Shown here: positions 40,475 through 50,508 of the stretch, one piece after another
How the letters are laid out: every line of letters begins with the position of its first letter
How positions within the stretch are numbered: the stretch's first letter is position 1
Source: Streptococcus suis
GTDB taxonomy: Bacteria; Bacillota; Bacilli; Lactobacillales; Streptococcaceae
Direction: 5' to 3'
DNA length: 64,000 bases
Assembly (NCBI RefSeq): GCF_024509525.1
Contig: NZ_JAMWEM010000008.1
Coordinates: forward strand, 1-64,000
Position numbers and translations under genes: made by a program
Notes under the pieces: model-generated
The model's input: the letters and a program-made list of their open reading frames with translations, nothing else
Databases searched by the model: none
What the model was told of the DNA's origin: nothing

Positions 40475-41062
40475 ATGGAAAACAATCAACAAGAAATCAT
40501 TGAAGTACAAAACGAAAACGGTCAAAAAACAGGCCTGTGGCAGACAGCAAAAGACAAGCTTGCAGGCATGAGCAAGAAAACCATTGTTCTCCTATCCGTT
40601 GGAGCCTTGGTCTTGGTGACAGGTAGCTTCGTTGTAGCTGAAGTATTTGAGAACAGATTTGAAGTGATAGAAGACCGAATCGAACGACAAGTTGGAGCTG
40701 TTGACTACGATGATGATGACAAGTACGAAGTCGCTAGTTCAAACGCTACTACAACAGCGACCGCAGCTCAAACAGCCAACGGTGTCAAGTTGGTTGACAC
40801 CTCAGACTTGGACGGTACTTATACAGCCACCAGCGGAAATGACATTTATACCTTGACTGTTACAGGTAACCGAGCTACTTTGGTAGAAGCCGACAACGAT
40901 GGAGACCGAGATAGTGACATCATCATCTTTGACCTGGATAAGAAATTGGCTTACGTGGATGGCGAAGCAGAAACCTATACTATCAGTGGCAAGACTCTTA
41001 CCTTGACAGAAGTTGACAGCAATGATACAACAAAAGGCCAGCTGGTCTTTACAAAACAATAA
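40475..41062 (+). CDS. membrane-anchored beta-rich protein of unknown function
   Basis: I do not recognise this 195-residue protein. It has a charged cytoplasmic N terminus (1-34), one transmembrane helix (about 36-56), an acidic extracellular stalk (about 60-90), and a C-terminal beta-rich domain with DGTYTATSGNDIYTLTV and TYTISGKTLTLTE, similar in pattern to the small lipocalin-like or DUF-type modules of streptococcal lipoproteins. It follows the two-component system and has TTTAGA repeats in its promoter, so it is a likely target. Its last codons lie inside the terminator stem. Confidence 0.75.
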   Translation: MENNQQEIIEVQNENGQKTGLWQTAKDKLAGMSKKTIVLLSVGALVLVTGSFVVAEVFENRFEVIEDRIERQVGAVDYDDDDKYEVASSNATTTATAAQTANGVKLVDTSDLDGTYTATSGNDIYTLTVTGNRATLVEADNDGDRDSDIIIFDLDKKLAYVDGEAETYTISGKTLTLTEVDSNDTTKGQLVFTKQ

Positions 41063-41095
41063 GAAAAGGACCAGACGGTCCTTTTCTTATTGTTT
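41054..41095. terminator. bidirectional terminator, 19-bp perfect stem
   Basis: AAACAATAAGAAAAGGACC pairs perfectly with its complement over the loop AGAC. It includes the stop codon of the upstream gene and ends the convergent serine dehydratase transcript. Confidence 0.9.
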
Positions 41096-41104
41096 ACACC
41101 CTTG

Positions 41105-41977
41105 TCAATTTTCACCGAAGATTTCTTGTGCCAGTCGGCGACCAGTTGGTGTGGCAGCCAGGCCTCCTTCAGCAGTTTCACGGAAGGCAGTTGGTAGGGC
41201 AGAGCCTACTTGGTACATGGCATTGATGACTTCATCTGCAGGAATTTTTGATTTGATACCTGCTAGAGCCATATCGGCAGCGACCATGGCATAGCTTGCT
41301 CCCATTGCATTTCGTTTGACACATGGGACTTCTACCAGACCAGCGACGGGATCGCAAATCAGACCCAGCATATTTTTGATGACAAAGCAGATGGCCTGGC
41401 TGGCTTGGTAGGGACTTCCACCTGCTGCAAGTGTCAAGGCTGCGGCAGACATAGCAGAGGCAGAGCCAACTTCTGCCTGACAGCCTCCTTCTGCTCCAGA
41501 GATGGAGGCATTGTTGGCAATGACTAGACCAAAGGCTCCAGCTGTAAAGAGGAAATCAAGTTGTTGCTCTTCTGTCAAGTTTAACTTGTCAATAGCAACA
41601 CCAAGAACGGCAGGCAAGCAACCAGCAGAACCAGCAGTTGGGGTGGCACAGACCAAGCCCATTTTGGCATTCAATTCATTAACGGCCATGGCATTTCTTG
41701 CGGCGGATAGGACGGCGGAATCTGATAGGGTTTTACCAGATTTCATGTAGGCATCTAGCTTGGCAGCATCGCCTCCTGTTAAACCAGATACGGATTTGCT
41801 TTCAGTTAGTCCATCCACGATGGACGCTTTCATGACTGTCAAGTTTCTTGACATGATTGTCAATATTTCTTCGCGGCTACGACCAGTTAATTCAATTTCG
41901 GTAGCAATCATTAGTTCAGCAACATTTCCTGAAAACTGCTCTGCTTGTTGAACCAATTCTTCGATAGTATAAAACAT
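41105..41977 (-). CDS. sdaAA: L-serine dehydratase, alpha subunit
   Basis: The 290-residue iron-sulfur enzyme subunit deaminates serine to pyruvate and ammonia. The cysteines of CATPTAGSAGC, EGGCQAEVG and LGLICDPVAGLVEVPCVKRN are in place for the 4Fe-4S cluster. It is 12 bases after sdaAB and cotranscribed. Confidence 0.94.
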   Translation of the reverse strand: MFYTIEELVQQAEQFSGNVAELMIATEIELTGRSREEILTIMSRNLTVMKASIVDGLTESKSVSGLTGGDAAKLDAYMKSGKTLSDSAVLSAARNAMAVNELNAKMGLVCATPTAGSAGCLPAVLGVAIDKLNLTEEQQLDFLFTAGAFGLVIANNASISGAEGGCQAEVGSASAMSAAALTLAAGGSPYQASQAICFVIKNMLGLICDPVAGLVEVPCVKRNAMGASYAMVAADMALAGIKSKIPADEVINAMYQVGSALPTAFRETAEGGLAATPTGRRLAQEIFGEN

Positions 41978-41989
41978 GGTTTCCTCTTT

Positions 41990-42664
41990 CTAGTTAAAGA
42001 AGGTGACATTGTGCAAATGTGGAATTTTTTCAATCTCTGCAATCGAATTTTCACATTGGCGGGCATCCACTTCGATAATCATAATGGCTTTTTCGCCAGC
42101 ATGTTCACGTGTCACGTTCATTTGGGCGATATTGATGTCATACTTAGAAAGAACATCAGTCACTTTCGCAATCATACCAGGTACATCTTGGTGAACAATG
42201 ATAATGGTCGGTGTGTTCATGTTCAGGTTGACAGAGAAACCGTTGAGCTCGGTCACTTGGATATTGCCTCCGCCAATGGAAACGCCCGTTGCTGAGATAG
42301 ACTTCTTCTCGTTTTTAATGATAATTCGGGTAGTATTGGGATGTGGCGTGTTACTGTCATCCTTGTTGACACGCCAGTAAACCTTAATACCTCGTTCTCT
42401 TGCAATATCAAGAGAGTCAGGAATACGTGGATCGTCTGTATCCATGCCTAAAATACCTGCTACCAAGGCTACATCGGTGCCATGTCCTCGATAGGTCTTG
42501 GCAAAGGAGTTGTAAAGTTGAAATTCGACCTCGGTTGGTTCATCGCCAAAGATAGAAGACACTATTTTCCCAATTCGGACCGCCCCAGCTGTGTGACTAG
42601 AAGATGGACCAATCATAACAGGTCCAATAATATCAAAGACCGACTGAAATTTTAAGTTTGTCAT
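41990..42664 (-). CDS. sdaAB: L-serine dehydratase, beta subunit
   Basis: The 224-residue partner subunit has the conserved FDIIGPVMIGPSSSHTAGAVRIG segment near the N terminus, and a C-terminal ACT domain (about 148-220). The ATG at 42664 with GAGGA upstream is the start; the longer reading frame to 42745 has no support. Confidence 0.93.
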   Translation of the reverse strand: MTNLKFQSVFDIIGPVMIGPSSSHTAGAVRIGKIVSSIFGDEPTEVEFQLYNSFAKTYRGHGTDVALVAGILGMDTDDPRIPDSLDIARERGIKVYWRVNKDDSNTPHPNTTRIIIKNEKKSISATGVSIGGGNIQVTELNGFSVNLNMNTPTIIIVHQDVPGMIAKVTDVLSKYDINIAQMNVTREHAGEKAIMIIEVDARQCENSIAEIEKIPHLHNVTFFN

Positions 42665-42731
42665 AGTAATCCTCACATTTTTCTTGGTACTATTATACCA
42701 AATTTTCCAGTTAGAGAATATGCCTAGATGA

Positions 42732-44006
<1,275 letters not shown>

Positions 44007-44013
44007 TCAAAAA

Positions 44014-44045
44014 TAAAAGCTCAGCACCCTCGTGCTAAGCTTTTT
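44014..44045. terminator. bidirectional terminator mnmA / NTF2-like gene
   Basis: AAAGCTCAGCAC and GTGCTAAGCTTT pair with one mismatch over a CCTC loop and are flanked by A and T runs. Confidence 0.85.
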
Positions 44046-44048
44046 ATC

Positions 44049-44438
44049 TTATCCCCAGAAAGCATCTTCGGCTTTTTGGTCGGCTGAGAAGAGCCAAACT
44101 TCCTTGATTTTGCCCTCTTCCATACGGAAAAGATCGATACCATTCATGTTTAGTTCTTCACCATCTGTTCGAGTACCGAGGAATGTTACGTTAGCGGCAA
44201 CGAGAGTATCATTATCGGATACCCAGTTTGTCACTACTTTGAAAGTTCCATTTGTTTTTTCGGCGAAAGTTGCTAGATGTGCTCCGAGTACTTTCTTACC
44301 AATTTTAGCACCAGATGTTGAATGATTTCCGGGTTGATGCCAGATAATGTCATCCGCCATAGTTTCAAAAAGAGCTGCAAAATCACCAGCGATGAGAGCA
44401 TTGTTATAGGCATTAAAAATTTCCAAGTTTGTTGACAT
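44049..44438 (-). CDS. SnoaL/NTF2-like protein
   Basis: The 129-residue cone-shaped NTF2-fold protein has EIFNAYNNALIAGDFAALFETMADDIIWHQPG near the N terminus, which is typical of SnoaL-like polyketide cyclase relatives. No catalytic role can be assigned. The ATG at 44438, preceded by GGAGGACATCAA, is preferred over an upstream ATG. It is divergent from an HxlR regulator, which probably controls it. Confidence 0.82.
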   Translation of the reverse strand: MSTNLEIFNAYNNALIAGDFAALFETMADDIIWHQPGNHSTSGAKIGKKVLGAHLATFAEKTNGTFKVVTNWVSDNDTLVAANVTFLGTRTDGEELNMNGIDLFRMEEGKIKEVWLFSADQKAEDAFWG

Positions 44439-44492
44439 TTGATGTCCTCCAATTTTTTTGATATAGTACAATTATAGCTGAAGCATTCCAAT

Positions 44493-44536
44493 ATGCAAGT
44501 AGGTACTTTTGCATTTGTTGGTATCAAAAGTGATAC
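44493..44536. promoter_or_regulatory. HxlR operator palindromes
   Basis: There are two inverted repeats between the divergent genes: ATGCAA-N10-TTGCAT (44493-44514) and GTATCA-AAAG-TGATAC (44521-44536, perfect). The second lies 28 bases before the regulator start. Confidence 0.6.
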
Positions 44537-44563
44537 TATTGTGATAAATAAAGGAGAAGTTTT

Positions 44564-44890
44564 TTGAAAAAAGTTAGTGAATATGGTATTTGTCCTTTTG
44601 CAACAACGCAAAAAGTTTTGACTGGTAAGTGGGGATTGGTGATTATCTACCAACTCAGTACAGGAACGAAACGTTTCAATGAACTACAGCGACTGATTCC
44701 AGGTATTACTCAAACCATGTTAACAAGGCACCTTAGACAATTGGAGGAGGATCGCATTATTAGTCGCACGGTCTATGCAGAAGTCCCCCCTCGTGTAGAG
44801 TACAGCTTGACTGAAATGGGTGAAAAATTTCGGTCGGTGCTGGATGCTGTTGAGGCTTGGGGCTTAGAATATATTGAAACGTTAGCGTAA
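44564..44890 (+). CDS. HxlR-family transcriptional regulator
   Basis: The 108-residue winged-helix protein has the N-terminal Cys (CPFATTQKVLTGKWGLVIIYQL), the GTKRFNELQRLIPGITQTMLTRHLRQLEEDRII recognition region, and the EVPPRVEYSLTEMG wing. The start is TTG at 44564, 5 bases after AAGGAGAAG. HxlR proteins often sense quinones or electrophiles through this cysteine. It probably represses the divergent NTF2-like gene and itself. Confidence 0.9.
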   Translation: MKKVSEYGICPFATTQKVLTGKWGLVIIYQLSTGTKRFNELQRLIPGITQTMLTRHLRQLEEDRIISRTVYAEVPPRVEYSLTEMGEKFRSVLDAVEAWGLEYIETLA

Positions 44891-44898
44891 CACTAGAT

Positions 44899-44927
44899 TT
44901 GAAATTCTACAAATCTTTTGATAGAAT
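44899..44927 (+). promoter_or_regulatory. promoter of the Nudix-mnmG operon
   Basis: TTGAAA, a 17-base spacer and TAGAAT lie 105 bases before the first Nudix gene. Confidence 0.65.
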
Positions 44928-45031
44928 AGGGGTAACAATTATCATGATGGTCAAAGCTCATGGGAATTGTAGGCTTTTTTGTCCTGCAATTTTCGAGAGT
45001 TTTGGCTATTTTTTACTATTGGGGAGAGAAG

Positions 45032-45484
45032 ATGGATTTCAGAACGAGACACGACAATCAAATCTTCGGTGTTCGTGCAACGGGCTTGGTGGTACAAGAT
45101 GAGAAGTTATATCTTGTTAAGTCGCCTGAGGGGAAATATTACACCTTAGGTGGAGCTATTCAGCTTGGCGAAACAACCGAAGAGGCTGTGCAACGGGAAA
45201 TGAAAGAAGAAATCGGAAGTGATGTGGAGGTTGGACCACTGGCTTTTATCGTCGAAAATCAGTTCACCTTACAGGAGAAATCCTATCATCAGATTGAATT
45301 TCTCTATATAGTTACCCCACTGTCTAATCCAGCTACCAATCTGGAAGAAGGGAATTCTGTTCGCCAGTGTGAATGGGTTGCTTTTGCGGACTTAGAGAAA
45401 CTGGATCTCAATCCAGCCTTTCTTAAGACCGAGTTAGTCAACTGGGACGGACAACTAAAGCATTTTATGAACAAAGACAACTAA
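45032..45484 (+). CDS. Nudix hydrolase (1)
   Basis: The 150-residue protein has an intact Nudix box GGAIQLGETTEEAVQREMKEEIG (about 46-68), so it hydrolyses some nucleoside diphosphate derivative. The ATG at 45032 follows GGGGAGAG and gives [18 protein letters not shown], which is the same start as the third Nudix gene. It is not MutT-like enough to assign a substrate. Confidence 0.88.
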   Translation: MDFRTRHDNQIFGVRATGLVVQDEKLYLVKSPEGKYYTLGGAIQLGETTEEAVQREMKEEIGSDVEVGPLAFIVENQFTLQEKSYHQIEFLYIVTPLSNPATNLEEGNSVRQCEWVAFADLEKLDLNPAFLKTELVNWDGQLKHFMNKDN

Positions 45485-45500
45485 AGTAGCGGAGGAAACC

Positions 45501-45932
45501 ATGTCTGTTAAATTGATTGCCCATGTCTTGCTGACTGTTGCAGACAGCCACCTGATTATTCAGCGTTCGCAGATTAAGCGTGGAGAGCCGAATGTATTTC
45601 CGCAGGATTGGGATATTCCAGGGGGGCGTGTCGAGGAGAATGAATTACCCCGTGATGCTGCAGTGAGAGAGTGTTTTGAAGAAACAGGTATTTCGATAGA
45701 AAAGGAAAATCTGACCATTATCCATGAAGATAGTCAGTTTGATGAAGAAAAACAGACGGTGTTTACAAGGCTGGTCTATGAAGTGACACTTCCTGAACAA
45801 CCAAAAACCATTCTTCTTGACCCAGAAGAGCATACTGATTTTATATGGTTTACTAGTCGCGATGAAAACAAGAAAAATTTAGTTCCATATCTCGAAGAAA
45901 TTTTAGAAAAGAGAAGGAAGAATGGATTTTAG
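45501..45932 (+). CDS. Nudix hydrolase (2)
   Basis: The 143-residue protein has a Nudix box GGRVEENELPRDAAVRECFEETG (about 47-69) and an N-terminal beta strand typical of the ADP-ribose or dNTP pyrophosphatase class. It is more divergent than its two neighbours. Its end overlaps the next gene by 11 bases. Confidence 0.87.
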   Translation: MSVKLIAHVLLTVADSHLIIQRSQIKRGEPNVFPQDWDIPGGRVEENELPRDAAVRECFEETGISIEKENLTIIHEDSQFDEEKQTVFTRLVYEVTLPEQPKTILLDPEEHTDFIWFTSRDENKKNLVPYLEEILEKRRKNGF

Positions 45933-46383
45933 GACCAGAATTGACAATCAGATTTTCGGTGTCCGTGCCACTGCATTGATTATAATAGATGGGAAAATAT
46001 TTCTCACGAAGGACTCTAAGGGCCGTTATTATACGATTGGCGGTGCGATTGAGGTCAATGAGGTAGCAGCAGATGCGGCTGTTCGAGAAGTCAAAGAAGA
46101 ATTAGGGGTTGACAGTCGTGTCAACCAACTAGCTTTTGTCGTTGAAAATCAATTTACACATGAAGGCATAGATTTTCACAATATCGAGTTTCATTTTATC
46201 GTGGATCCTATTGGAGAAATACCTGAGGAGATGATTGAAGATAGCTTGAAGCAACCTTGTGAATGGATAGAAGTTGACAACATTGTAAACCTAGATGTCG
46301 TACCAGCTTTTCTGACACAGGAATTGCCAAACTGGAGTGGACAAGTTAAACACATTATGAACATGAAGGAGAAAACAACATGA
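45922..46383 (+). CDS. Nudix hydrolase (3), paralogue of the first
   Basis: The 153-residue protein is clearly related to the gene at 45032, sharing [16 protein letters not shown], the box [23 protein letters not shown] (about 46-68), a VENQFT segment and an ending of the [13 protein letters not shown] type. The two probably arose by duplication with a different Nudix gene between them. It overlaps mnmG by four bases. Confidence 0.88.
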   Translation: MDFRTRIDNQIFGVRATALIIIDGKIFLTKDSKGRYYTIGGAIEVNEVAADAAVREVKEELGVDSRVNQLAFVVENQFTHEGIDFHNIEFHFIVDPIGEIPEEMIEDSLKQPCEWIEVDNIVNLDVVPAFLTQELPNWSGQVKHIMNMKEKTT

Positions 46384-48290
46384 CACACACATTTGCAGAA
46401 AATTATGATGTCATCGTGATCGGTGCGGGGCATGCGGGTATAGAAGCAGGATTGGCAGCCAGTCGGATGGGCTGCAAGACCTTGCTTGCAACTATTAACT
46501 TGGATATGGTGGCCTTTATGCCATGTAACCCCTCTATTGGTGGCTCTGCCAAGGGGATTGTGGTAAGGGAAATCGATGCCCTGGGTGGCGAAATGGGTCG
46601 CAACATTGACAAGACCTATATCCAGATGAAAATGCTCAATATGGGCAAGGGGCCAGCTGTTCGTGCCTTGCGGGCTCAGGCAGATAAGGCAGAGTATGCA
46701 GCAGAGATGAAGCGGACGGTGGAGCGTCAGGAAAATCTGACCCTACGTCAAACCATGATTGATGAGATTTTGGTGGAAGAGGGTAAGGTGATCGGTGTCC
46801 GCACGGCTACCAATCAGAAATTCTCAGCCAAGGCAGTTGTGGTGACGACGGGTACAGCCTTGCGTGGTGAGATTATCATCGGGGACCTCAAATATTCGTC
46901 AGGACCTAACAATAGTTTGGCTTCTATCACGCTGGCGGATAATCTGAAAGAGTTGGGGCTTGAAATTGGTCGATTTAAGACAGGGACACCACCACGTGTC
47001 AATGCTCGTACCATTAACTACGAAGAAACCGAGATTCAACCAGGCGATGAAAAGCCAAATCACTTTTCATTCTTGTCCAAGGACGAGGATTATTTACAGG
47101 ACCAGATTCCTTGCTGGTTGACCTATACCAACGCGACCAGCCATGAGATTATCAACAGCAATCTTCATCGAGCACCTATGTTTTCAGGAATTGTCAAGGG
47201 GATTGGGCCCCGTTATTGTCCGTCAATCGAGGACAAGATTGTGCGTTTTGCCGATAAGGAACGCCACCAGCTTTTCCTAGAGCCAGAAGGTCGCAATACA
47301 GACGAAATCTATGTCCAAGGGCTGTCAACCAGTCTGCCAGAAGATGTGCAGCAGGACTTGATTCACTCTATTAAAGGTTTAGAAAATGCTCAGATGATGC
47401 GGACAGGTTACGCCATTGAGTACGATATGGTTATGCCTCATCAATTGCGGGCGACGCTTGAAACCAAGAAGATTTCAGGGCTCTTTACAGCAGGTCAGAC
47501 CAACGGAACGTCGGGTTATGAAGAAGCAGCAGGTCAGGGAATTGTCGCTGGTATCAATGCCGCTCTCAAAGTACAGGGTAAGCCAGAGCTGATTTTGAAA
47601 CGAAGCGACGGTTATATCGGTGTCATGATTGATGACCTGGTAACCAAGGGAACGGTGGAGCCTTACCGCCTCTTGACCAGTCGGGCAGAATACCGCTTGA
47701 TTTTGCGTCATGACAATGCCGATATGCGACTGACGGAAATCGGTCGTCAGGTCGGCTTGGTGGATGATGAGCGCTGGCAGGTTTTCCAAATCCATAAAAA
47801 CCAGTTTGACAACGAAATGAAGCGCTTGGAGTCTATCAAACTTAAGCCAATCAAGGAAACCAATGAAAAGGTTGTTGCTATGGGCTTCAAGTCTCTGACG
47901 GATGCCCTTACCGCCAAGGAATTCATGCGTCGTCCAGATGTGACTTACGCAGATGTAGTAGCCTTTATCGGCCCTGCGGCAGAGGACTTGGATGCCAAGA
48001 CCATTGAATTGATTGAAACAGAGGTCAAGTATGAAGGTTACATTGCCAAGGCCTTGGATCAGGTGGAGAAGATGAAACGTATGGAAGAAAAACGCATTCC
48101 AGCTGACATCGACTGGGATGATATTGACTCTATTGCAACAGAGGCTCGTCAGAAATTCAAGCTGATTTCACCAGAAACCATTGGCCAGGCTAGTCGGATT
48201 TCCGGCGTCAATCCAGCCGATATCTCTATCCTCATGGTCTATCTGGAAGGACGGAGCCGTTCCATTTCTAAGCAACAAAGTAGAAAGTAG
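46380..48290 (+). CDS. mnmG: tRNA uridine 5-carboxymethylaminomethyl modification enzyme MnmG (GidA)
   Basis: The 636-residue FAD protein acts with MnmE to modify the wobble uridine. The N-terminal FAD-binding [17 protein letters not shown] (about 16-32), [10 protein letters not shown], the [12 protein letters not shown] region and the C-terminal helical domain are all present. It is translationally coupled to the third Nudix gene. Confidence 0.97.
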   Translation: MTHTFAENYDVIVIGAGHAGIEAGLAASRMGCKTLLATINLDMVAFMPCNPSIGGSAKGIVVREIDALGGEMGRNIDKTYIQMKMLNMGKGPAVRALRAQADKAEYAAEMKRTVERQENLTLRQTMIDEILVEEGKVIGVRTATNQKFSAKAVVVTTGTALRGEIIIGDLKYSSGPNNSLASITLADNLKELGLEIGRFKTGTPPRVNARTINYEETEIQPGDEKPNHFSFLSKDEDYLQDQIPCWLTYTNATSHEIINSNLHRAPMFSGIVKGIGPRYCPSIEDKIVRFADKERHQLFLEPEGRNTDEIYVQGLSTSLPEDVQQDLIHSIKGLENAQMMRTGYAIEYDMVMPHQLRATLETKKISGLFTAGQTNGTSGYEEAAGQGIVAGINAALKVQGKPELILKRSDGYIGVMIDDLVTKGTVEPYRLLTSRAEYRLILRHDNADMRLTEIGRQVGLVDDERWQVFQIHKNQFDNEMKRLESIKLKPIKETNEKVVAMGFKSLTDALTAKEFMRRPDVTYADVVAFIGPAAEDLDAKTIELIETEVKYEGYIAKALDQVEKMKRMEEKRIPADIDWDDIDSIATEARQKFKLISPETIGQASRISGVNPADISILMVYLEGRSRSISKQQSRK

Positions 48291-48324
48291 ATAGTAAGTA
48301 GAGAGATTTGATTTTACAAAATCC

Positions 48325-48353
48325 TTTACAAAGGACTTTTTCTATGCTATACT
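48325..48353 (+). promoter_or_regulatory. rpsD promoter
   Basis: TTTACA, a 17-base spacer and a TGC-extended TATACT (48348-48353). Confidence 0.8.
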
Positions 48354-48359
48354 AACCTT

Positions 48360-48514
48360 TGTGCGAAATAACAGCAGAGCAAAATGAAGCTCGTCAACAG
48401 AAGGTCAGCAAGAAGAGTAATCGTTGCTGTTTCGATGAAGGCCTCCTGCACGAATCAGGTTTGCTTAAGTGGTTATTTCCTACAGAATACTTATTTTTTA
48501 GGAGGACATAACAC
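48360..48514 (+). ncRNA. rpsD leader RNA, probable S4 autoregulatory structure
   Basis: The 155-base leader is closed by GAAATAAC (48365-48372) pairing with GTTATTTC (48472-48479). Inside are GAGC/GCTC, CAGCAA (48406-48411)/TTGCTG (48424-48429) and CCTG/CAGG hairpins. The ribosome binding site AGGAGG follows outside the closed structure. S4 binds its own leader in several Firmicutes, which suggests the role. Confidence 0.65.
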
Positions 48515-49126
48515 ATGTCACGTTATACAGGACCATCTTGGAAACAAGCTCGTCGTCTTGGCTTGTCATTGACAGGTACAGGTAAAGAATTGGCACGTCG
48601 TAACTACGTACCAGGTCAACACGGACCAAACAACCGTTCTAAATTGTCAGAATACGGTTTGCAATTGGCTGAGAAACAAAAATTGCGTTTCTCTTACGGT
48701 TTGGGTGAAAAACAATTCCGTAACTTGTTCGTACAAGCTACTAAAATCAAACAAGGTACTCTTGGTTTCAACTTCATGCTTCTTTTGGAGCGTCGTTTGG
48801 ACAACGTTGTTTACCGTCTTGGTTTGGCAACTACTCGTCGTCAAGCACGTCAATTCGTAAACCACGGTCACATCCTTGTTGACGGCAAACGCGTTGATAT
48901 CCCTTCATACCGCGTTGAAGTTGGTCAAGTGATCTCAGTTCGTGAGAAGTCAATCAAAGTTCCAGCTATCCTTGAAGCTGTTGAAGCAACTCTTGGCCGT
49001 CCAGCTTTCGTATCATTCGATGCTGAAAAGCTTGAAGGTTCATTGACTCGCTTGCCAGAACGCGACGAAATCAACCCAGAAATCAACGAAGCTCTTGTCG
49101 TAGAATTCTACAACAAAATGCTCTAA
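48515..49126 (+). CDS. rpsD: 30S ribosomal protein S4
   Basis: The 203-residue primary 16S rRNA-binding protein also serves as a translational autorepressor in many bacteria. N-terminal [19 protein letters not shown] and the S4 domain [21 protein letters not shown] are diagnostic. The codon use is highly biased, as expected. It is monocistronic with a strong terminator. Confidence 0.98.
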   Translation: MSRYTGPSWKQARRLGLSLTGTGKELARRNYVPGQHGPNNRSKLSEYGLQLAEKQKLRFSYGLGEKQFRNLFVQATKIKQGTLGFNFMLLLERRLDNVVYRLGLATTRRQARQFVNHGHILVDGKRVDIPSYRVEVGQVISVREKSIKVPAILEAVEATLGRPAFVSFDAEKLEGSLTRLPERDEINPEINEALVVEFYNKML

Positions 49127-49146
49127 TTTTAAGAAATATCTTACAG

Positions 49147-49170
49147 AAAGCCTACAACAGTGGGCTTTTT
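49147..49170 (+). terminator. terminator after rpsD
   Basis: AAAGCCTAC pairs with GTGGGCTTT (one G-U pair), followed by a T-run. Confidence 0.85.
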
Positions 49171-49178
49171 GCTATATG

Positions 49179-49199
49179 AAAAAAGGGGTTATCCCCTTT
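49179..49199 (-). terminator. terminator overlapping the GHKL kinase stop
   Basis: On the minus strand AAAGGGG-ATAA-CCCCTTT is followed by T-runs. The kinase stop codon is in the first arm of the stem. Confidence 0.75.
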
Positions 49200-50508
49200 A
49201 TTTTTGTGGCAAAATAATTTTCAGTTGGACCCAATTGTCCTCTTTGCTGAGCGTGAGGTTACCATCGTACTTGTTGACCACAAATTCCATACTTTTTAAG
49301 CCGAAACCGTGGTAATCCTTATTGGATTTAGAGGTTGTCGGAAATTGACCTGTGGATAAGTCCAGGTCGGATTGGTCATAATTATCCAGGCGAACGATGA
49401 CAAACTGGCTATGCTTGGAAACTTTCAGGGTAATCAGACGCTGTTCGGGATTGGCAATTTTTTCCACAGCTTCAATCGCATTGTCAATGGCATTTCCAAA
49501 CAGGGCAGAAATGTCCATAACGTCCATGAAATGCAATAATTCTCCCTGTACAATGCAGGTAAAGTTAATATCATTTTGTAGGCAGTACTGATTTTTCTGG
49601 GTTAAAATGGTGTCCAAAACAGGATTGCCTGTTTCAATCTTGGCCTCAAATTGTTGGATATTGAGGGTCATCTCATCTAGGTACTGATTCTGTTTGGTCT
49701 TGTCTGCCTCCTGACGAATGATATAGAGCTGGTGCTTGAGGTCATGGGCTTTTCGGCTAATCAGCTCGCTGTTTTCCCGATAGGCTTGGTACTGCTTATA
49801 CTGGAGCTGGAAGATGTTATGGATAGAGGAGAGCTCCTGTCGCATATAGCGGTCATACTGCTGGGATTCCTGTGTCAAAAGGAGGAGAATACCAGATAGA
49901 TTGACCGTTGTCCGTAGGATAAAAATAGAGGTCGAGTCTTGAAATTGCCGCGTACCAGATAAGATAAAGCCGATGTTACTGAGGACAAAAATGGATAGAG
50001 AGGTAAAAATCGCCACCCAAACATCACGTTTTTCGATGATTTTATCCAGCTCTTCTAGGCTCATTTTTCGATTTTGCTGGTAGAATAGATAGAAGACAGC
50101 TGTGGCAATCACGCTCATCAGGCCAGCCTGCGACAAAAAGTTATCCACAGGTTGTTGATAAATGGTCAAGCAGTAGAGATGCCAAGCGATAGAAGCTACC
50201 AACTCCGCTGCAATAAAGGCCTTGGCTGTCAGGTAGAGAGCTACTCCTTTCGTTCGCACCCCAAGCAGATAGATGGACAGATACATAAAGGCGATATTGA
50301 GGCCCATACCCAAGGTCCAAAAGAGGAGTGGAAAGGTCTCAGCCAGTAACTGAAGTGCAACCTGTCCCAGAAGAATCAGGCTGACCAGCCGTATTTTTTT
50401 CGGCCAGCTCATGTCAAGGAGCAAGGGAAAACAAACCAGTAGGCAGGCAATGGATTCAGCTAGTGCAGTATAGACGCGTGGAATATCTGGAAAAAGTGTA
50501 GCGGTCAT
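49198..50508 (-). CDS. GHKL sensor histidine kinase (AgrC/FasB-like)
   Basis: The 436-residue kinase has six predicted N-terminal transmembrane helices (about 15-190), an H-box SRKAHDLKHQLYIIRQ (His about 255), the N-box NAIDNAIEAVEK and the G-box DYHGFGLKSMEFVV. This is the HPK10-type architecture that usually senses peptides or membrane signals. It overlaps the response regulator by four bases. No peptide precursor was seen nearby, so the signal is unknown. Confidence 0.9.
   Translation of the reverse strand: MTATLFPDIPRVYTALAESIACLLVCFPLLLDMSWPKKIRLVSLILLGQVALQLLAETFPLLFWTLGMGLNIAFMYLSIYLLGVRTKGVALYLTAKAFIAAELVASIAWHLYCLTIYQQPVDNFLSQAGLMSVIATAVFYLFYQQNRKMSLEELDKIIEKRDVWVAIFTSLSIFVLSNIGFILSGTRQFQDSTSIFILRTTVNLSGILLLLTQESQQYDRYMRQELSSIHNIFQLQYKQYQAYRENSELISRKAHDLKHQLYIIRQEADKTKQNQYLDEMTLNIQQFEAKIETGNPVLDTILTQKNQYCLQNDINFTCIVQGELLHFMDVMDISALFGNAIDNAIEAVEKIANPEQRLITLKVSKHSQFVIVRLDNYDQSDLDLSTGQFPTTSKSNKDYHGFGLKSMEFVVNKYDGNLTLSKEDNWVQLKIILPQK

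Noticed and set aside
44899-45031. Possible riboswitch or small gene before the first Nudix gene
   Set aside because: Only a promoter was found; the longer reading frame starting at 44960 has no ribosome binding site, and the paralogue starts at the same residue as 45032.
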